NCBI RefSeq assembly: GCF_029910095.1
Contig: NZ_CP094526.1
Span: 7,812,001 to 7,876,000, forward strand
DNA length: 64,000 nt
Origin: Bradyrhizobium sp. ISRA464
GTDB taxonomy: Bacteria > Pseudomonadota > Alphaproteobacteria > Rhizobiales > Xanthobacteraceae
Direction of reading: 5' to 3'
Each line of letters opens with the position of its first letter. Position 1 is the first letter of the stretch. Under the pieces are notes generated by a model, which worked only from the letters and a program-made list of their open reading frames with translations, searched no databases and was not told the origin of the DNA. Made by a program: the position numbers and the translations under genes. Of the stretch, positions 7,989 to 16,455 are shown piece by piece.

Positions 7989-8557
7989 AGGTAGCCGCTC
8001 ATACTCATCGCGCACGTGCGCCGGGATATGGCGATCTGTGCAAACGCGCCCACTTCATTCAACCGTCCAGCGTCTGCGTGCTTGAACGTGAGGTGATCGC
8101 CGTAAGCGATCCATTCGCAGCGATGGCGCTGGATTGCTTCCTGCCTGATCCGGAAGGCACGGTGGCGAAGATGAAAGCCTACACGATGTTCCAATCGCGG
8201 TGTGCACAACGCGGCCACATCGCGCTCGCCAAGCTCACCTCCGAACGGAATTTTGGAAAGAAGCTCGTGGGGGTCGCCGGGTTCGAAGGTGTGATCACTG
8301 GGCCCCGCGCCCACGGTCAACCTCGAACGTGGCTCGGGATGCGCCTACGCACTGCTCAAGAGCGAAAGGCCGGTGATGACTGAACACGCTGAACCACATA
8401 AAATACGTGGTTCAGCGACCAGCCCGGCCATGCGCCAGCCGGGACCGATCCCGCCGCCAGCGCCCCCCGGCCCGGCCGGGGCAAAAAGGCGGGCGCGCCT
8501 CCGGCACTGCGTGGAAAATTCCATCATGCATACAATCTGGGCCCCGCCCCTGGCCCT
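7989..8557. other. 570-bp stretch without a convincing gene; contains a 9-bp inverted repeat
   Basis: Open frames exist on both strands but none has a recognisable domain, binding site or consistent codon bias. At 8389-8415 ctgaaccac and gtggttcag are perfect inverted repeats around an AT-rich 9-nt loop, which could be an operator or terminator. The part after it is rich in C runs. Confidence 0.4.
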
Positions 8558-8728
8558 CTACGCTGCCCAGTCCATGATTGCGTCAATGAAAGTCTGAGCT
8601 TGGCGGATCGCATCCAGCCTAGTAGCGCAAACGCCGACCGAGACTGTCCGGCCCTTTCCCACGGTCCATTTCCAACCGCTCGGATAGCTCATCTCTATGA
8701 CCGAAAAGCTGATGCCTCGATGTTCCAC
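8558..8728 (-). CDS. 56-residue hypothetical protein
   Basis: A GTG start lies 6 nt after GGAGG. The product is protein-like throughout: an N-terminal beta hairpin (GISFSVIEMSYPSGWKW, then GRTVSVGVCAT) and a C-terminal helix (RLDAIRQAQTFIDAIMDWAA). Small proteins of this layout are common in Bradyrhizobium and have no assigned role. Confidence 0.6.
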   Translation of the reverse strand: MEHRGISFSVIEMSYPSGWKWTVGKGRTVSVGVCATRLDAIRQAQTFIDAIMDWAA

Positions 8729-9359
8729 GGAGGACCTCCGCTAACATGGGTTGTCACGCGCCAATGAGGTTACTGCATTGGATCGGCCCAGCCTAGGTGC
8801 CACCCCCGGCTGCGGCCCTGCACCTAATGGCGGCGCACCTAGGGGGACCCCGCCGAATGCTGGCAAAAATGAAAAATAATGCGGGTGGAAATTCCGATCC
8901 GGCCCCGACAGTTTTCGAGGTGATAAGCGTAGGGGACTCGTCCACGCTACCTTGCGAACAGGCGGCAACTCTCACATGTGCGTGGCCGGGGCCGGTCCAA
9001 CCGCCAAGCTAGTCCGGCCCGCCCTTGTCACTGGCGATCCCTATCGGGGACCTGAGCTACAGCGGATCGGCGATCTTGTCGGGGGCGCCAAATTTATCCG
9101 CCGCAGGTAAGAGCGAGTCGCTATAGTCCAGTAAAATGCGCGGTTCGAATTCGTGCGTGAGTCGGATTCTGCAATAACAGCGAGTCGGAACCGCGGGTTT
9201 TCAGGATAACGGCGAGTCGATGTACTTCGATCTATCTCTAAGCCATTCTACTATCTATGTTTATTGGCGCGTCTTACATTGGCTCTTCGTTGGTACCGTC
9301 ACTACGCGATGGCACCTGCGGCTGAGACCAGCCTACCGGTTTCTTTGCCGCGGCCTGCC
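8729..9359. other. gene-poor stretch at the backbone / island junction
   Basis: No supported coding frame. GC-rich runs at 8790-9060 give way to AT-richer DNA at 9220-9300. The stretch includes the IS21-like repeat cluster listed separately. It looks like insertion-sequence debris at the junction between backbone and island. Confidence 0.4.
9107..9219 (-). mobile_element. stranded IS21-like terminal repeat cluster
   Basis: Three related copies of a 14-15 bp direct repeat (rTAACrGCGAGTCG on the plus strand) end at 9120, 9187 and 9219. Read on the minus strand they are cgactcgccgttatcc, cgactcgctgttattg and cgactcgctcttac. Multiple terminal repeats of this kind are a hallmark of IS21-family ends. 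No istA or istB gene is adjacent, so this is a solo end or deletion remnant. The family assignment is inference from layout. Confidence 0.4.
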
Positions 9360-10070
9360 CTATTCGGCTTCAGCAGCTGAGGAGTCATCGCCGGCGTCGA
9401 CCGGACCTGTCGCGCGCGGGCTCGCGCTCATGATCGTGTCGTACGATACCGGGCTCCACCTTCTGGTCTCGCGATCGAATTCCACGAACTGCCCGCCGTG
9501 CACGGAGAATATCCGAAATTGCGGAAAGCAGGCGAAGGCGGCGTCCCGATCGACTTCTCCCTCGCCGCCAGAGAAATGCCTAACGAGGATCGGGCCGAAG
9601 GCGAATATTCCGACCGTGCGGTAGCCGCGAACGAGCCACTCGTTGCTGGTTCTTCGCTCGTCGATGCTCCGTCCGCAGCTTTCCGGGGTAGGAGCGTAGC
9701 CGCCCGATATGATCTCGCCGGTCGACGGATTGAACGAGGTGCCGTCGTCGTTGGCCCCAACGGTGACAACGGAGTCGTTCGACGGGATATCGACAATGAT
9801 GCCGATGCTGCCACCGGCATTCGCGTCCGCGGGGTGCATGCCGGGACGCTGATATGGCCCGACATCGCCGGCCATGATCGTGCTGAAGGAGAGCGGGACG
9901 TCGGCCAGACCGGCCGCCTGCCGAAGGTCGTCAGGAAAGACCAGGCCGGGGTGGTTGCTCATCAGCGTCGAGAAATGGACCAGCAGTGCCTGGCGCTCCC
10001 GGAGGAAAGACCGGATCGAGAAGTCGGTCTGGTCGGACGGCGTGGTTTCGGTGGTGCCTTGAGTGTTCAT
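9360..10070 (-). CDS. hypothetical protein of island A
   Basis: A 236-residue protein starting at MNTQGTTETT after AAGGATACC. It has no signal peptide or membrane segment. The middle contains beta-rich segments (IGIIVDIPSNDSVVTVGAN, then GTSFNPSTGEIISGGYAP); the C-terminus is acidic and probably disordered. No motif is recognised. The frame extends 86 codons further upstream, but that part is unlike protein. Its neighbours are also uncharacterised, and the next minus-strand gene upstream may be cotranscribed. Confidence 0.55.
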   Translation of the reverse strand: MNTQGTTETTPSDQTDFSIRSFLRERQALLVHFSTLMSNHPGLVFPDDLRQAAGLADVPLSFSTIMAGDVGPYQRPGMHPADANAGGSIGIIVDIPSNDSVVTVGANDDGTSFNPSTGEIISGGYAPTPESCGRSIDERRTSNEWLVRGYRTVGIFAFGPILVRHFSGGEGEVDRDAAFACFPQFRIFSVHGGQFVEFDRETRRWSPVSYDTIMSASPRATGPVDAGDDSSAAEAE

Positions 10071-10353
10071 CGGTATCCTTCTTGGGACCGTTGATATCGT
10101 CCTCAGGTTCCGGTCAGGCCTAGGGAAGGAGCCCAGGAATGGGATCGTTGTATTTAGAAATCTGCAGATGGTTTCCGGGCATTCAGGGCGCCAAAACCGA
10201 TAATATATTGGCGTTCTGGCAGACCTCTCGGCACCCGGGCATGGTCTGCTTCCTATGGAAATCGCGATCTTAACCCTCAAGGACCCGGCCCGAAGCTCCA
10301 GGAAGCGAGGCTTCCGGGCGAGCAACACGGTGATCGCCCGGAAGATTTGCCCA
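10071..10353. other. 283-bp intergenic region
   Basis: No coding frame is supported. AT-rich segments (gtatttagaaatctgc and accgataatatattgg) could hold the promoter of the downstream minus-strand gene. Confidence 0.3.
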
Positions 10354-10908
10354 CTACCCCATCATGGGCCGCGGCGGACCTGATTTCTCCCGTAGCTGGA
10401 GATCCCTCAGGACTCCCGCCGGCATCCGAACGTTGCCCACGGACGTGACCATCAGCGGCAACAGGTCGATCAGCAGCGGCAATCCGGTGATACCGAACGA
10501 CCTCAGGCGGGCCTCTTCCTCGGCCTGGCGGTGCCGATCCTCCCACGGTGCAGTGGCATCTTCCCAGAACCACGTTTCGTCCTGGTGCTTGATCCAGTCT
10601 GTCGATGGGACCTGCTGCGGCCGCTGTCCGTCGCGCAGGCGCCAGAGTGGAGCGTAATCTCGCGAGAACAGGACTTTGCTGCCGTCCGGTTCCGTCCAGG
10701 CGCCGTAGACGAAGTAAAGCCGGTGCGGCAGAAACGGCGGCAGCGGATCGCGAGGAATGGAGATCTCCTCGCGTGTGCAGATCCCACAGCGATTATCGGT
10801 GATGATCTGCACCGGGGAATCGCGCCCACGGCCGAAGTCGGCCGTCAGCATGGCAAGGCGTCGGGGTCCGGCGAAGCTCCCGTGGAAACGAACGGTGGTC
10901 CCCGCCAT
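10354..10908 (-). CDS. hypothetical protein with Trp-rich C-terminal half
   Basis: The protein begins with a short beta segment (TTVRFHGSFAG), has an isolated CxxC (NRCGICTREE), then a Trp/Tyr/Asp-rich segment (RLYFVYGAWTEPDG, SRDYAPLWRLRDGQR, TWFWEDATAPWEDRHR). The same cadence occurs in an uncharacterised family of accessory genes with the form K-V-L-F-x-R-x-Y-x-P-x-W. A GTG 19 codons upstream is an alternative start; neither has a good ribosome binding site. No enzyme motif is seen. Confidence 0.5.
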   Translation of the reverse strand: MAGTTVRFHGSFAGPRRLAMLTADFGRGRDSPVQIITDNRCGICTREEISIPRDPLPPFLPHRLYFVYGAWTEPDGSKVLFSRDYAPLWRLRDGQRPQQVPSTDWIKHQDETWFWEDATAPWEDRHRQAEEEARLRSFGITGLPLLIDLLPLMVTSVGNVRMPAGVLRDLQLREKSGPPRPMMG

Positions 10909-11102
10909 TCCGTAAGCGGGCCGAAGCTCGCCCAGGCTCTCGACATCACGGCCGGGGAGGCGCACCGCGCGGCGAGGTCGAGGATATCAGGTGAGCTCGT
11001 CCCGGCGGGCGGATAAGTTTGCGCACGCTCATGGCGCCGCGGCCGCGGGATTGCCACCTTCCTGGGGGAAGGTAGTCGCCCCCTCCAGCCTGGCTTCACG
11101 AC

Positions 11103-11945
11103 ATGTGCAATGCCGCCAATCATTCCGACGCCTGCGACTGCGGATTCGGTGGAGACACGGGCGGTGGTGGCGGCGGCCGCTGGGGGAGCGTTTCGAATTT
11201 CGTCCTCAACTACTCGCCGCCAGCTTTCGGATGGTCTCGCGACAGCGACGGGACGGTCGCAAGCTACGTCAACCCCAATGCGCGTTGCCCGGTTTGCGGA
11301 TGTTCGGTTTTCTTCTACCGCAGCCCATACAACGGGCGCGTCTATTTCGACGATCTCGGCTGGCCTTGGCCGAAGCACCGCTGCACCGACAATCGCCAGG
11401 AGCCCCGGCGAGCGACCCGCACGTCCATAGTGCCGAAGTCGCTCGGGGACACTCGATGGCATCGGGAGGGCTGGAGTCCGCTCCTGTCGCTGCATGTAGC
11501 TCAGGAGGGCGGTCGCGCCGCGGTCCGTGGCGACCTCGACGAAACCTTCGTCGACCTGGTCTTGCCGGCGGGTCAGAGGATCGACCGCGAGACTCCGGTC
11601 CTGATCAAGCGGATCCTTCCCCGCCTCTTCCGGATCACGTGCCTCGCCTCCGATCCGACGTCGACGAGGCCCGTCGAAAGTCTGGCGTTCGATAGACGGC
11701 TGCTCGGCGCCCGCGACGATGCGATCAGGCGAGCCGCGGACGGGGACGCATCCGGCCTCCAGGCGGTCGGCGGCTATCTCCTTTGGAAGCTCGAAGACCC
11801 GGCCGGAGCCAGACCATACCTTGAGGCCGCGGCGGCAGGTGGAAGCTTCGAAGCGATCCTCGACCTGTTCGTGGTCTCGCTCTTCGAGACCGCCCGTCCC
11901 TCCGATGCCGCTGCGGTTCTGCCGGAGGCCGAGCTCGCGTCGTAG
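11103..11945 (+). CDS. hypothetical protein with CPVCG zinc-binding motif
   Basis: The Gly/Cys-rich start (MCNAANHSDACDCGFGG) is followed near residues 58-95 by ARCPVCGCSVFFYRSPYNG, then VYFDDLGWPWPKHRC. This CxxC plus W-P-x-H-x-C block recurs in uncharacterised proteins of plasmids and islands and probably binds zinc. The C-terminal 110 residues are Ala-rich helices (ARDDAIRRAADGDASGLQAV, ARPYLEAAAAGG) that resemble Sel1/TPR-like repeats. It faces away from the preceding minus-strand gene. Its role is unknown. Confidence 0.6.
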   Translation: MCNAANHSDACDCGFGGDTGGGGGGRWGSVSNFVLNYSPPAFGWSRDSDGTVASYVNPNARCPVCGCSVFFYRSPYNGRVYFDDLGWPWPKHRCTDNRQEPRRATRTSIVPKSLGDTRWHREGWSPLLSLHVAQEGGRAAVRGDLDETFVDLVLPAGQRIDRETPVLIKRILPRLFRITCLASDPTSTRPVESLAFDRRLLGARDDAIRRAADGDASGLQAVGGYLLWKLEDPAGARPYLEAAAAGGSFEAILDLFVVSLFETARPSDAAAVLPEAELAS

Positions 11946-12028
11946 TGCGTATCCGTCGCCACGCGGGACGCCCCCGTGTCGCGGTCTTTTTTGCTGAGGC
12001 ACGATCCCTTCAGCGGGAGCCAACGATC

Positions 12029-12625
12029 ATGCGCGTTGTGTTCGGGTATCTCGTCAAGGCGGCGCTGTTCATCGGGCTCGATCTCTTCTTGCGTCGATTC
12101 CTTGGACCGGTCGTCAGCAATCTTTCCGCCTTGATCGGGTTCGGATTGTGCGAGGCTTGGTCGCTCGTCCGGCACGCCGGAATCGACGCCGTCGTCGATT
12201 TTCTCATGGACAAGCCGAAGGAGATTTTCGAATTCGTACTCGGGCTTGCGGTGCTGACCGTCCCGCTCTGGGTGGGTAGTCTGCTGTTGTGGTATGGACA
12301 CCCGCTCCTCGCATGGCCGCTTATGATCGTCGGCGAACCCGCGTGGCTGGCTTTGGTGTGCGAGGACGAGCGACGCGAGATCATCGAGTGGTCGTTCGCA
12401 ATTCCGGTGATTGCGGCGCCTCTCCTGGTCGGATGTCTGCTGTCGTGGTTTGAACACCCGATCCTCGCAGCGCCGTTGATTTTCGTCGGCGAGCCCGCGT
12501 GGCTCGTCTACGTGGTGAAGCATGCCCCGCCCAAAGAGGCGGGCCCGGAGCCGCCTCCAGGTGGCAATAGGCCTACGGATCCGCCACCGGAAGCCGGAAC
12601 GCCGGGTGCCGTAGCGCCCGCATAG
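12029..12625 (+). CDS. multi-pass membrane protein with repeated GEPAWL segment
   Basis: About five hydrophobic segments. Two similar halves each end in a helix pair followed by the same short motif (LMIVGEPAWLALV and LIFVGEPAWLVYV), showing internal duplication. The tail is Pro/Glu-rich and cytoplasmic-looking. I chose the ATG after CGGGAGCCAACGATC. It could be an island membrane effector or anchor, but no family was recognised. Confidence 0.55.
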   Translation: MRVVFGYLVKAALFIGLDLFLRRFLGPVVSNLSALIGFGLCEAWSLVRHAGIDAVVDFLMDKPKEIFEFVLGLAVLTVPLWVGSLLLWYGHPLLAWPLMIVGEPAWLALVCEDERREIIEWSFAIPVIAAPLLVGCLLSWFEHPILAAPLIFVGEPAWLVYVVKHAPPKEAGPEPPPGGNRPTDPPPEAGTPGAVAPA

Positions 12626-12679
12626 GCTCGATCCGCACCTTCAGAGGAAAGCAGGGCGTGTATTTATAGATCGAGGTTC

Positions 12680-12859
12680 ATGGGCGAGCTTGACCCATGT
12701 CCTACGCCGTCAGATCTCACACGCGGCGATGCGAACTTCTGTTCCGGATCACTGGCGCTGGGACATCACAGGGTGCTCCGTCAAAGCGGACGCGTGCGGC
12801 ATGGATACCTGACGAAGCCGATGGCCGATCAGATTTCGAGGGCGTTCAGGGAAAAGTAG
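12680..12859 (+). CDS. possible 59-residue protein
   Basis: An ATG three bases after GAGG opens a frame with a compact product (GDANFCSGSLALGHHRVLRQ, then GRVRHGYLTKPMADQISRAF). The composition is protein-like, and the stop lies 28 bp before the end of the convergent RusA-like gene. The support is coding character only. Confidence 0.35.
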   Translation: MGELDPCPTPSDLTRGDANFCSGSLALGHHRVLRQSGRVRHGYLTKPMADQISRAFREK

Positions 12860-12886
12860 GGCGCCGGTACGGCGCGGCCGACACGC

Positions 12887-14155
12887 CTAGAGGCGGCCTG
12901 CATAGCGTCGCCGAGGGCTGGCCTCTTCGTCGAGCCGCTCGGCCCAGCACTTGATCTTAGCATCGACCCGCTGCATGAGGTCGCCCTCGAAGTCGGGCTG
13001 CGCCGTCATGGTGACGCTCACGAAGCCGGGTTGCCCCGGCGGAAGCCGCCACACCTCGTAGCCCGTCACACCATCCTTGGTTCCCTTCGGCGGCAGCGGA
13101 TTCGGACCCCAAAGCTTGGCGGCATCGGGCGCGGTCCGCTTCATCTCATCGAAGTCGATCGTCCATTTGTGGTCACTCACCGTACCAAATTTGGGGACGA
13201 TCTTGGGCAAGAGATAATCGCGCACGATGTTGTCGAGGTCATGTTGCGTGCCAACCGTCACCAAAGCATTTGGCTGAACGATGACCTGCAGGCCCACCGG
13301 CACCACAAGCGGCGTGATCAGCCAGCCCCATCGGTTTTGGAAATCCTCGAGCGCCTCGTCGATCTTCTGCTTGAACGCCTCGGACTCGCCTGTTCGAGAT
13401 GGGAGTTCGCCCAATTGAATGCGGAGACCCGTTTGCCGTATGACCGACGGCCACGGTTCGAGTAGCGGCTGCATGAACGGTCCTTTTGGACGGCCGTAGA
13501 GCCACCCGAGGACCGGGATGGAGACAGCCGAAGTACCGTTCAGGAAGGCGCGTTGAGCGTAGAAGCGCTGCATCTTGATCATCGACTCGTACAGTCGATC
13601 GCCACCTCGGGTCCGATACTGCGCCTCGTTCGTAAGCAGACGCCTGAAGCTGCCGATCCAGTCTTCTTCACGCTCCCGCTCCACCTCGTCTGAGCCGTCG
13701 GCGGCGAGCGCGTGTGTGGCTTCGGCGGCCAACTCGACATCGTCGATCATGTTTGCAAAAGGGCGCGCCACGACGGTTATCGATGGATGTTCCTGGCCGT
13801 GCGCGCAGGACACGGACAGCGCGTGAATTTGCACGTCGTTCTTGTAAAGCCGGGTCTTCTGCCAGTTGTTGTCCTTCGGGCCCTGACAGCCCAGGAGATC
13901 CAAAAGGTTTTTTGCGATCGTGTGCGCGTGCGGAGGCGATTTGTGGGTCGTTGACAGCTGCAGTTGTAGCGCGATGCCGCCGCGAAAGGCGGTGCGATTG
14001 GAGTCCGAGAGCGCTTCTGCGACTTGGCGCTGGAATTCGACCTTGTTTGCCGACGGCATGTTTTTAGAGCCCGGCTCGAGGTCATGAATCACGACGGCGA
14101 ACCTCCGACGACGGCGGACACGGTATCGCGCCAACTTGCCCGCGACCTTTTTCAT
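12887..14155 (-). CDS. protein with two RusA-like segments
   Basis: The N-terminal half has the layout of RusA-family Holliday junction resolvases: a strand AFRGGIALQLQLS, then SPPHAHTIAKNLLDLLG, then YKNDVQIHALSVS. The family normally carries several Asp residues here (DxDN..K...D....D); the first is replaced by His. A second similar block in the C-terminal half (VPVGLQVIVQPN, then QHDLDNIVRDYLLPKI) does carry DLDN. So it may be a fused, partly degenerate pair. The start MKKVAGKLARYRV is tentative. It is 210 bp downstream of the DUF2235 gene on the same strand and may belong to that operon. Confidence 0.45.
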   Translation of the reverse strand: MKKVAGKLARYRVRRRRRFAVVIHDLEPGSKNMPSANKVEFQRQVAEALSDSNRTAFRGGIALQLQLSTTHKSPPHAHTIAKNLLDLLGCQGPKDNNWQKTRLYKNDVQIHALSVSCAHGQEHPSITVVARPFANMIDDVELAAEATHALAADGSDEVEREREEDWIGSFRRLLTNEAQYRTRGGDRLYESMIKMQRFYAQRAFLNGTSAVSIPVLGWLYGRPKGPFMQPLLEPWPSVIRQTGLRIQLGELPSRTGESEAFKQKIDEALEDFQNRWGWLITPLVVPVGLQVIVQPNALVTVGTQHDLDNIVRDYLLPKIVPKFGTVSDHKWTIDFDEMKRTAPDAAKLWGPNPLPPKGTKDGVTGYEVWRLPPGQPGFVSVTMTAQPDFEGDLMQRVDAKIKCWAERLDEEASPRRRYAGRL

Positions 14156-14365
14156 GTATTCGGCTATGTGTTCTTTGCGATCCACGCTGTCGGCCCGTCG
14201 ATGAATGGCTGAACATAGCGGGTTTCGCTGGAAGATGAAGGCAGCACCAGGTTCGCGCGCGCGTGCACGAGGCCGCTGCGGCTCTCGGCGGCGGCGCACC
14301 CTATTCAAGTCCGTTCTGGCCGCTAAGGTGCCTAAACAGGAGCTTTCCGGCAGCGGCTTGAACGG

Positions 14366-15655
14366 CTATGGATCAGGCACAGCTACGCTGGGATCGTCGG
14401 CCCGGACTGAAGTCTGCAACTCGCTTGGATCCACGTTCTTGCGCCGAGCCCATTCCACGAGGTTCTGCGGCCGGTAGGTTGGATCGGCCCGCCATCGTTT
14501 GAAAACATTGGCGTCAATGGTCTCGTTGACGTTGGTGTGGGTGCCGTCGTCGCGCACATCCGGCGCCGCGCCGATGGTTCGATAAAATGGCCGGGGGGAA
14601 ATGATCTGGTAGGCGCCGTACAGGAACTCCCGGTAGGAGTTCTTGATCTTCGCGGTGACGTCGTCGCCGTCCAGATTGACTTCCGACCGGAACGACAGCC
14701 CCTGCGATTCCGCCTTCTTCATCAGCCAGCGCAGAGGAGGCTGCGCGAGCAGATCGGTCTCGTAGCCGCCGCCGACGTTGGCGTGAGCGCCCACGAACCA
14801 CCGCTGTTCGACGCTCGAAAGCGGCCTCGGCTTGGCGGTGCTGCGATGGACGTCCCAGATCGTGGGAGCGAACTTAGCGCGGTGTTCATCGATGGCGAGT
14901 GCATGATAGCCGTTCTGGATGGGCAGACGCAGTCCCGTCTGCAGATAGTCGAACTGCGAACTGCTGATGCCGGTGAAGTCGCCCGCCGCGATACCTATCG
15001 AGCCGACGGTATCCCACACGCCGACCACCTTGACGTTCACAGGCCGCGCGTATTTGAGAAGCCACTTCTCCTGGGCGGATATATTGGCGATGTCGCCGGC
15101 CGCTTGCTTCTCCTTCAGCCTCCAGATCGTCTCCTCGTCGCCCCTTTTGTAGCGATCGAAGAGTTCGTTCACGCCGATCGGCGAACCCTGCTCCAGCAGT
15201 CCGTCGATGGCGATCAGACCCGCCAGCGCTCTGGCGGTGTACGCGCCGCGACTGAAGCCGAAGATGAAGATCTCGTCTCCGTCCCGGTAGTTCTCGATCA
15301 GCCACTCGTAGGCCAGACGGATGTTCTCATCGAGTCCTTGCCCGAAGGTGCCGCCGAGAAAGCCGTTCACGCCGACAGAATAGTAGATCAGTTGAGGCTT
15401 GCCGTCCTTGCCTGTCGGCGCGCACAGAGAGCGCATGCGCCACACGTTCGTGTTGGTATCGACGCTGTTCCATGTACCGTCGAGGAAGACCGCCAGGCGC
15501 TTCTGCTGCTGCTGGTCCGCGCCGGCGACGTTCGACTGGTTGCCGCCCTTCTCTCCCGGACGACCGATGAAGACGCCAATAGCGATCATCGCCGCGATCA
15601 CGGCCAGAAGAATGATGGAATGCGCGATCTGCCAGACCCAGTGCCAAACTTTCAT
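14366..15655 (-). CDS. membrane-anchored DUF2235 alpha/beta hydrolase
   Basis: Residues 8-30 form one transmembrane helix (WQIAHSIILLAVIAAMIAIG). The rest is a DUF2235 hydrolase, the fold shared with T6SS Tle1-type phospholipases: KRLAVFLDGTWNSVDTNTNV, the nucleophile elbow GFSRGAYTARALAGL, the Asp segment VVGVWDTVGSIG, and the His segment RWFVGAHANVGGGY. All catalytic positions appear present. The start overlaps the E2-like stop by 4 bp (ATGA), so translation is coupled. Next to cyclases, the simplest idea is a membrane-lipid-attacking effector held at the membrane. A metabolic lipase is the alternative. Confidence 0.8.
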   Translation of the reverse strand: MKVWHWVWQIAHSIILLAVIAAMIAIGVFIGRPGEKGGNQSNVAGADQQQQKRLAVFLDGTWNSVDTNTNVWRMRSLCAPTGKDGKPQLIYYSVGVNGFLGGTFGQGLDENIRLAYEWLIENYRDGDEIFIFGFSRGAYTARALAGLIAIDGLLEQGSPIGVNELFDRYKRGDEETIWRLKEKQAAGDIANISAQEKWLLKYARPVNVKVVGVWDTVGSIGIAAGDFTGISSSQFDYLQTGLRLPIQNGYHALAIDEHRAKFAPTIWDVHRSTAKPRPLSSVEQRWFVGAHANVGGGYETDLLAQPPLRWLMKKAESQGLSFRSEVNLDGDDVTAKIKNSYREFLYGAYQIISPRPFYRTIGAAPDVRDDGTHTNVNETIDANVFKRWRADPTYRPQNLVEWARRKNVDPSELQTSVRADDPSVAVPDP

Positions 15656-16446
15656 GCCTCACCTCCTATTGCGCCTTCGTGCGTTTCCGCGGCGTGCAAT
15701 TTTCTTCCGTCGTCCGTCGTCGCGTCTCCGGTCCGCAGCGGGCATTCGCGCATGGTGCCGCAGCAAGAAACGCGTCCACGCAGCGTCCGCCAAAAATCGT
15801 CTACCAGGACGCGCCGGCGATGCTCGAAAATGATCGGACAGCCGAGTCCGTTGTCATGACAATCCCTCCGGAGCAGAGGGCGTCCCCGGCGGTCTGTGCG
15901 TCCGCAGATGCAGGCGCTTCGCCCGTTGCGCAGCATCCCCGTCTTCGCGTTGATCCTGCGTACGCCGAAGGCGATGACACCGGTGTCGAATGCGACTGCT
16001 TCGCGATAGGCGGCTCGCAGCCCCAGCTGATCGGCCGCGTTCTCGGCCGCGAGCTCTATCTCGCCGGCTTCGCCATGCGAGAGTTGCGCCTCGCTCGGCC
16101 AGAAGCCCGTCTCCTCCGCGGTCTCTTGCCACAGTGCGAAAGCGTGCAGCTTCGTCCACCATGCTGGCGCCGTCTCGTCCGTGATGCCCTCGCCGGCGCG
16201 CAGGCCGATGCAGAAGGATCCGCCCCGGTTGATGTGCCGCTCGGGGCAGCACGCCGGCAGCGTGCTTCCGACCGATCGTTCGGACACGATGATCTCGCCG
16301 CCGAGAGAGACGGCCCTGAGTTGGAAAACTCGGGTCAAGGCCTTGCTGCTCCGCACCGCGACCACATCGATCTCCGCCTCACGGGCGTGGACAGACCGGA
16401 ACTCCGCCCAGGTCGGACAGCATCGTGCGAGCGCGTCGAGCGACAT
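15652..16446 (-). CDS. E2-like (ubiquitin-conjugating fold) protein with Cys-rich tail
   Basis: Residues 50-145 resemble prokaryotic E2-fold domains: EIIVSERS, LPACCPERHINRGG, then SFCIGLRAG with a candidate catalytic Cys at 79, W-W near 96-97, and LSHGEAGEIELAAENAADQL. The C-terminal 90 residues carry seven cysteines (C179, C181, C196, C203, C228, C229, C235), matching what databases call E2-associated Cys-rich regions and probably binding metal. No E1-like ThiF or JAB protease is nearby. It sits between the cyclase and hydrolase genes, with 9 bp before it and a 4-bp overlap after it. The E2 call is family-pattern recognition. Confidence 0.6.
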   Translation of the reverse strand: MSLDALARCCPTWAEFRSVHAREAEIDVVAVRSSKALTRVFQLRAVSLGGEIIVSERSVGSTLPACCPERHINRGGSFCIGLRAGEGITDETAPAWWTKLHAFALWQETAEETGFWPSEAQLSHGEAGEIELAAENAADQLGLRAAYREAVAFDTGVIAFGVRRINAKTGMLRNGRSACICGRTDRRGRPLLRRDCHDNGLGCPIIFEHRRRVLVDDFWRTLRGRVSCCGTMRECPLRTGDATTDDGRKLHAAETHEGAIGGEA

Positions 16447-16455
16447 GATCGTCGA

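Noticed and set aside
7982..8383. 133-codon plus-strand frame and a 143-codon minus-strand frame
   Set aside because: The two overlap, neither has a domain, binding site or clear codon bias, and the minus frame runs into the PAP2 gene.
9140..9170. tRNA-like T-arm (cggttcgaattcg)
   Set aside because: The stem closes poorly (G53-T61) and no anticodon arm, acceptor stem or CCA end can be folded around it.
14537..15859. 440-codon plus-strand frame
   Set aside because: Antisense to the DUF2235 hydrolase, which has all catalytic motifs.
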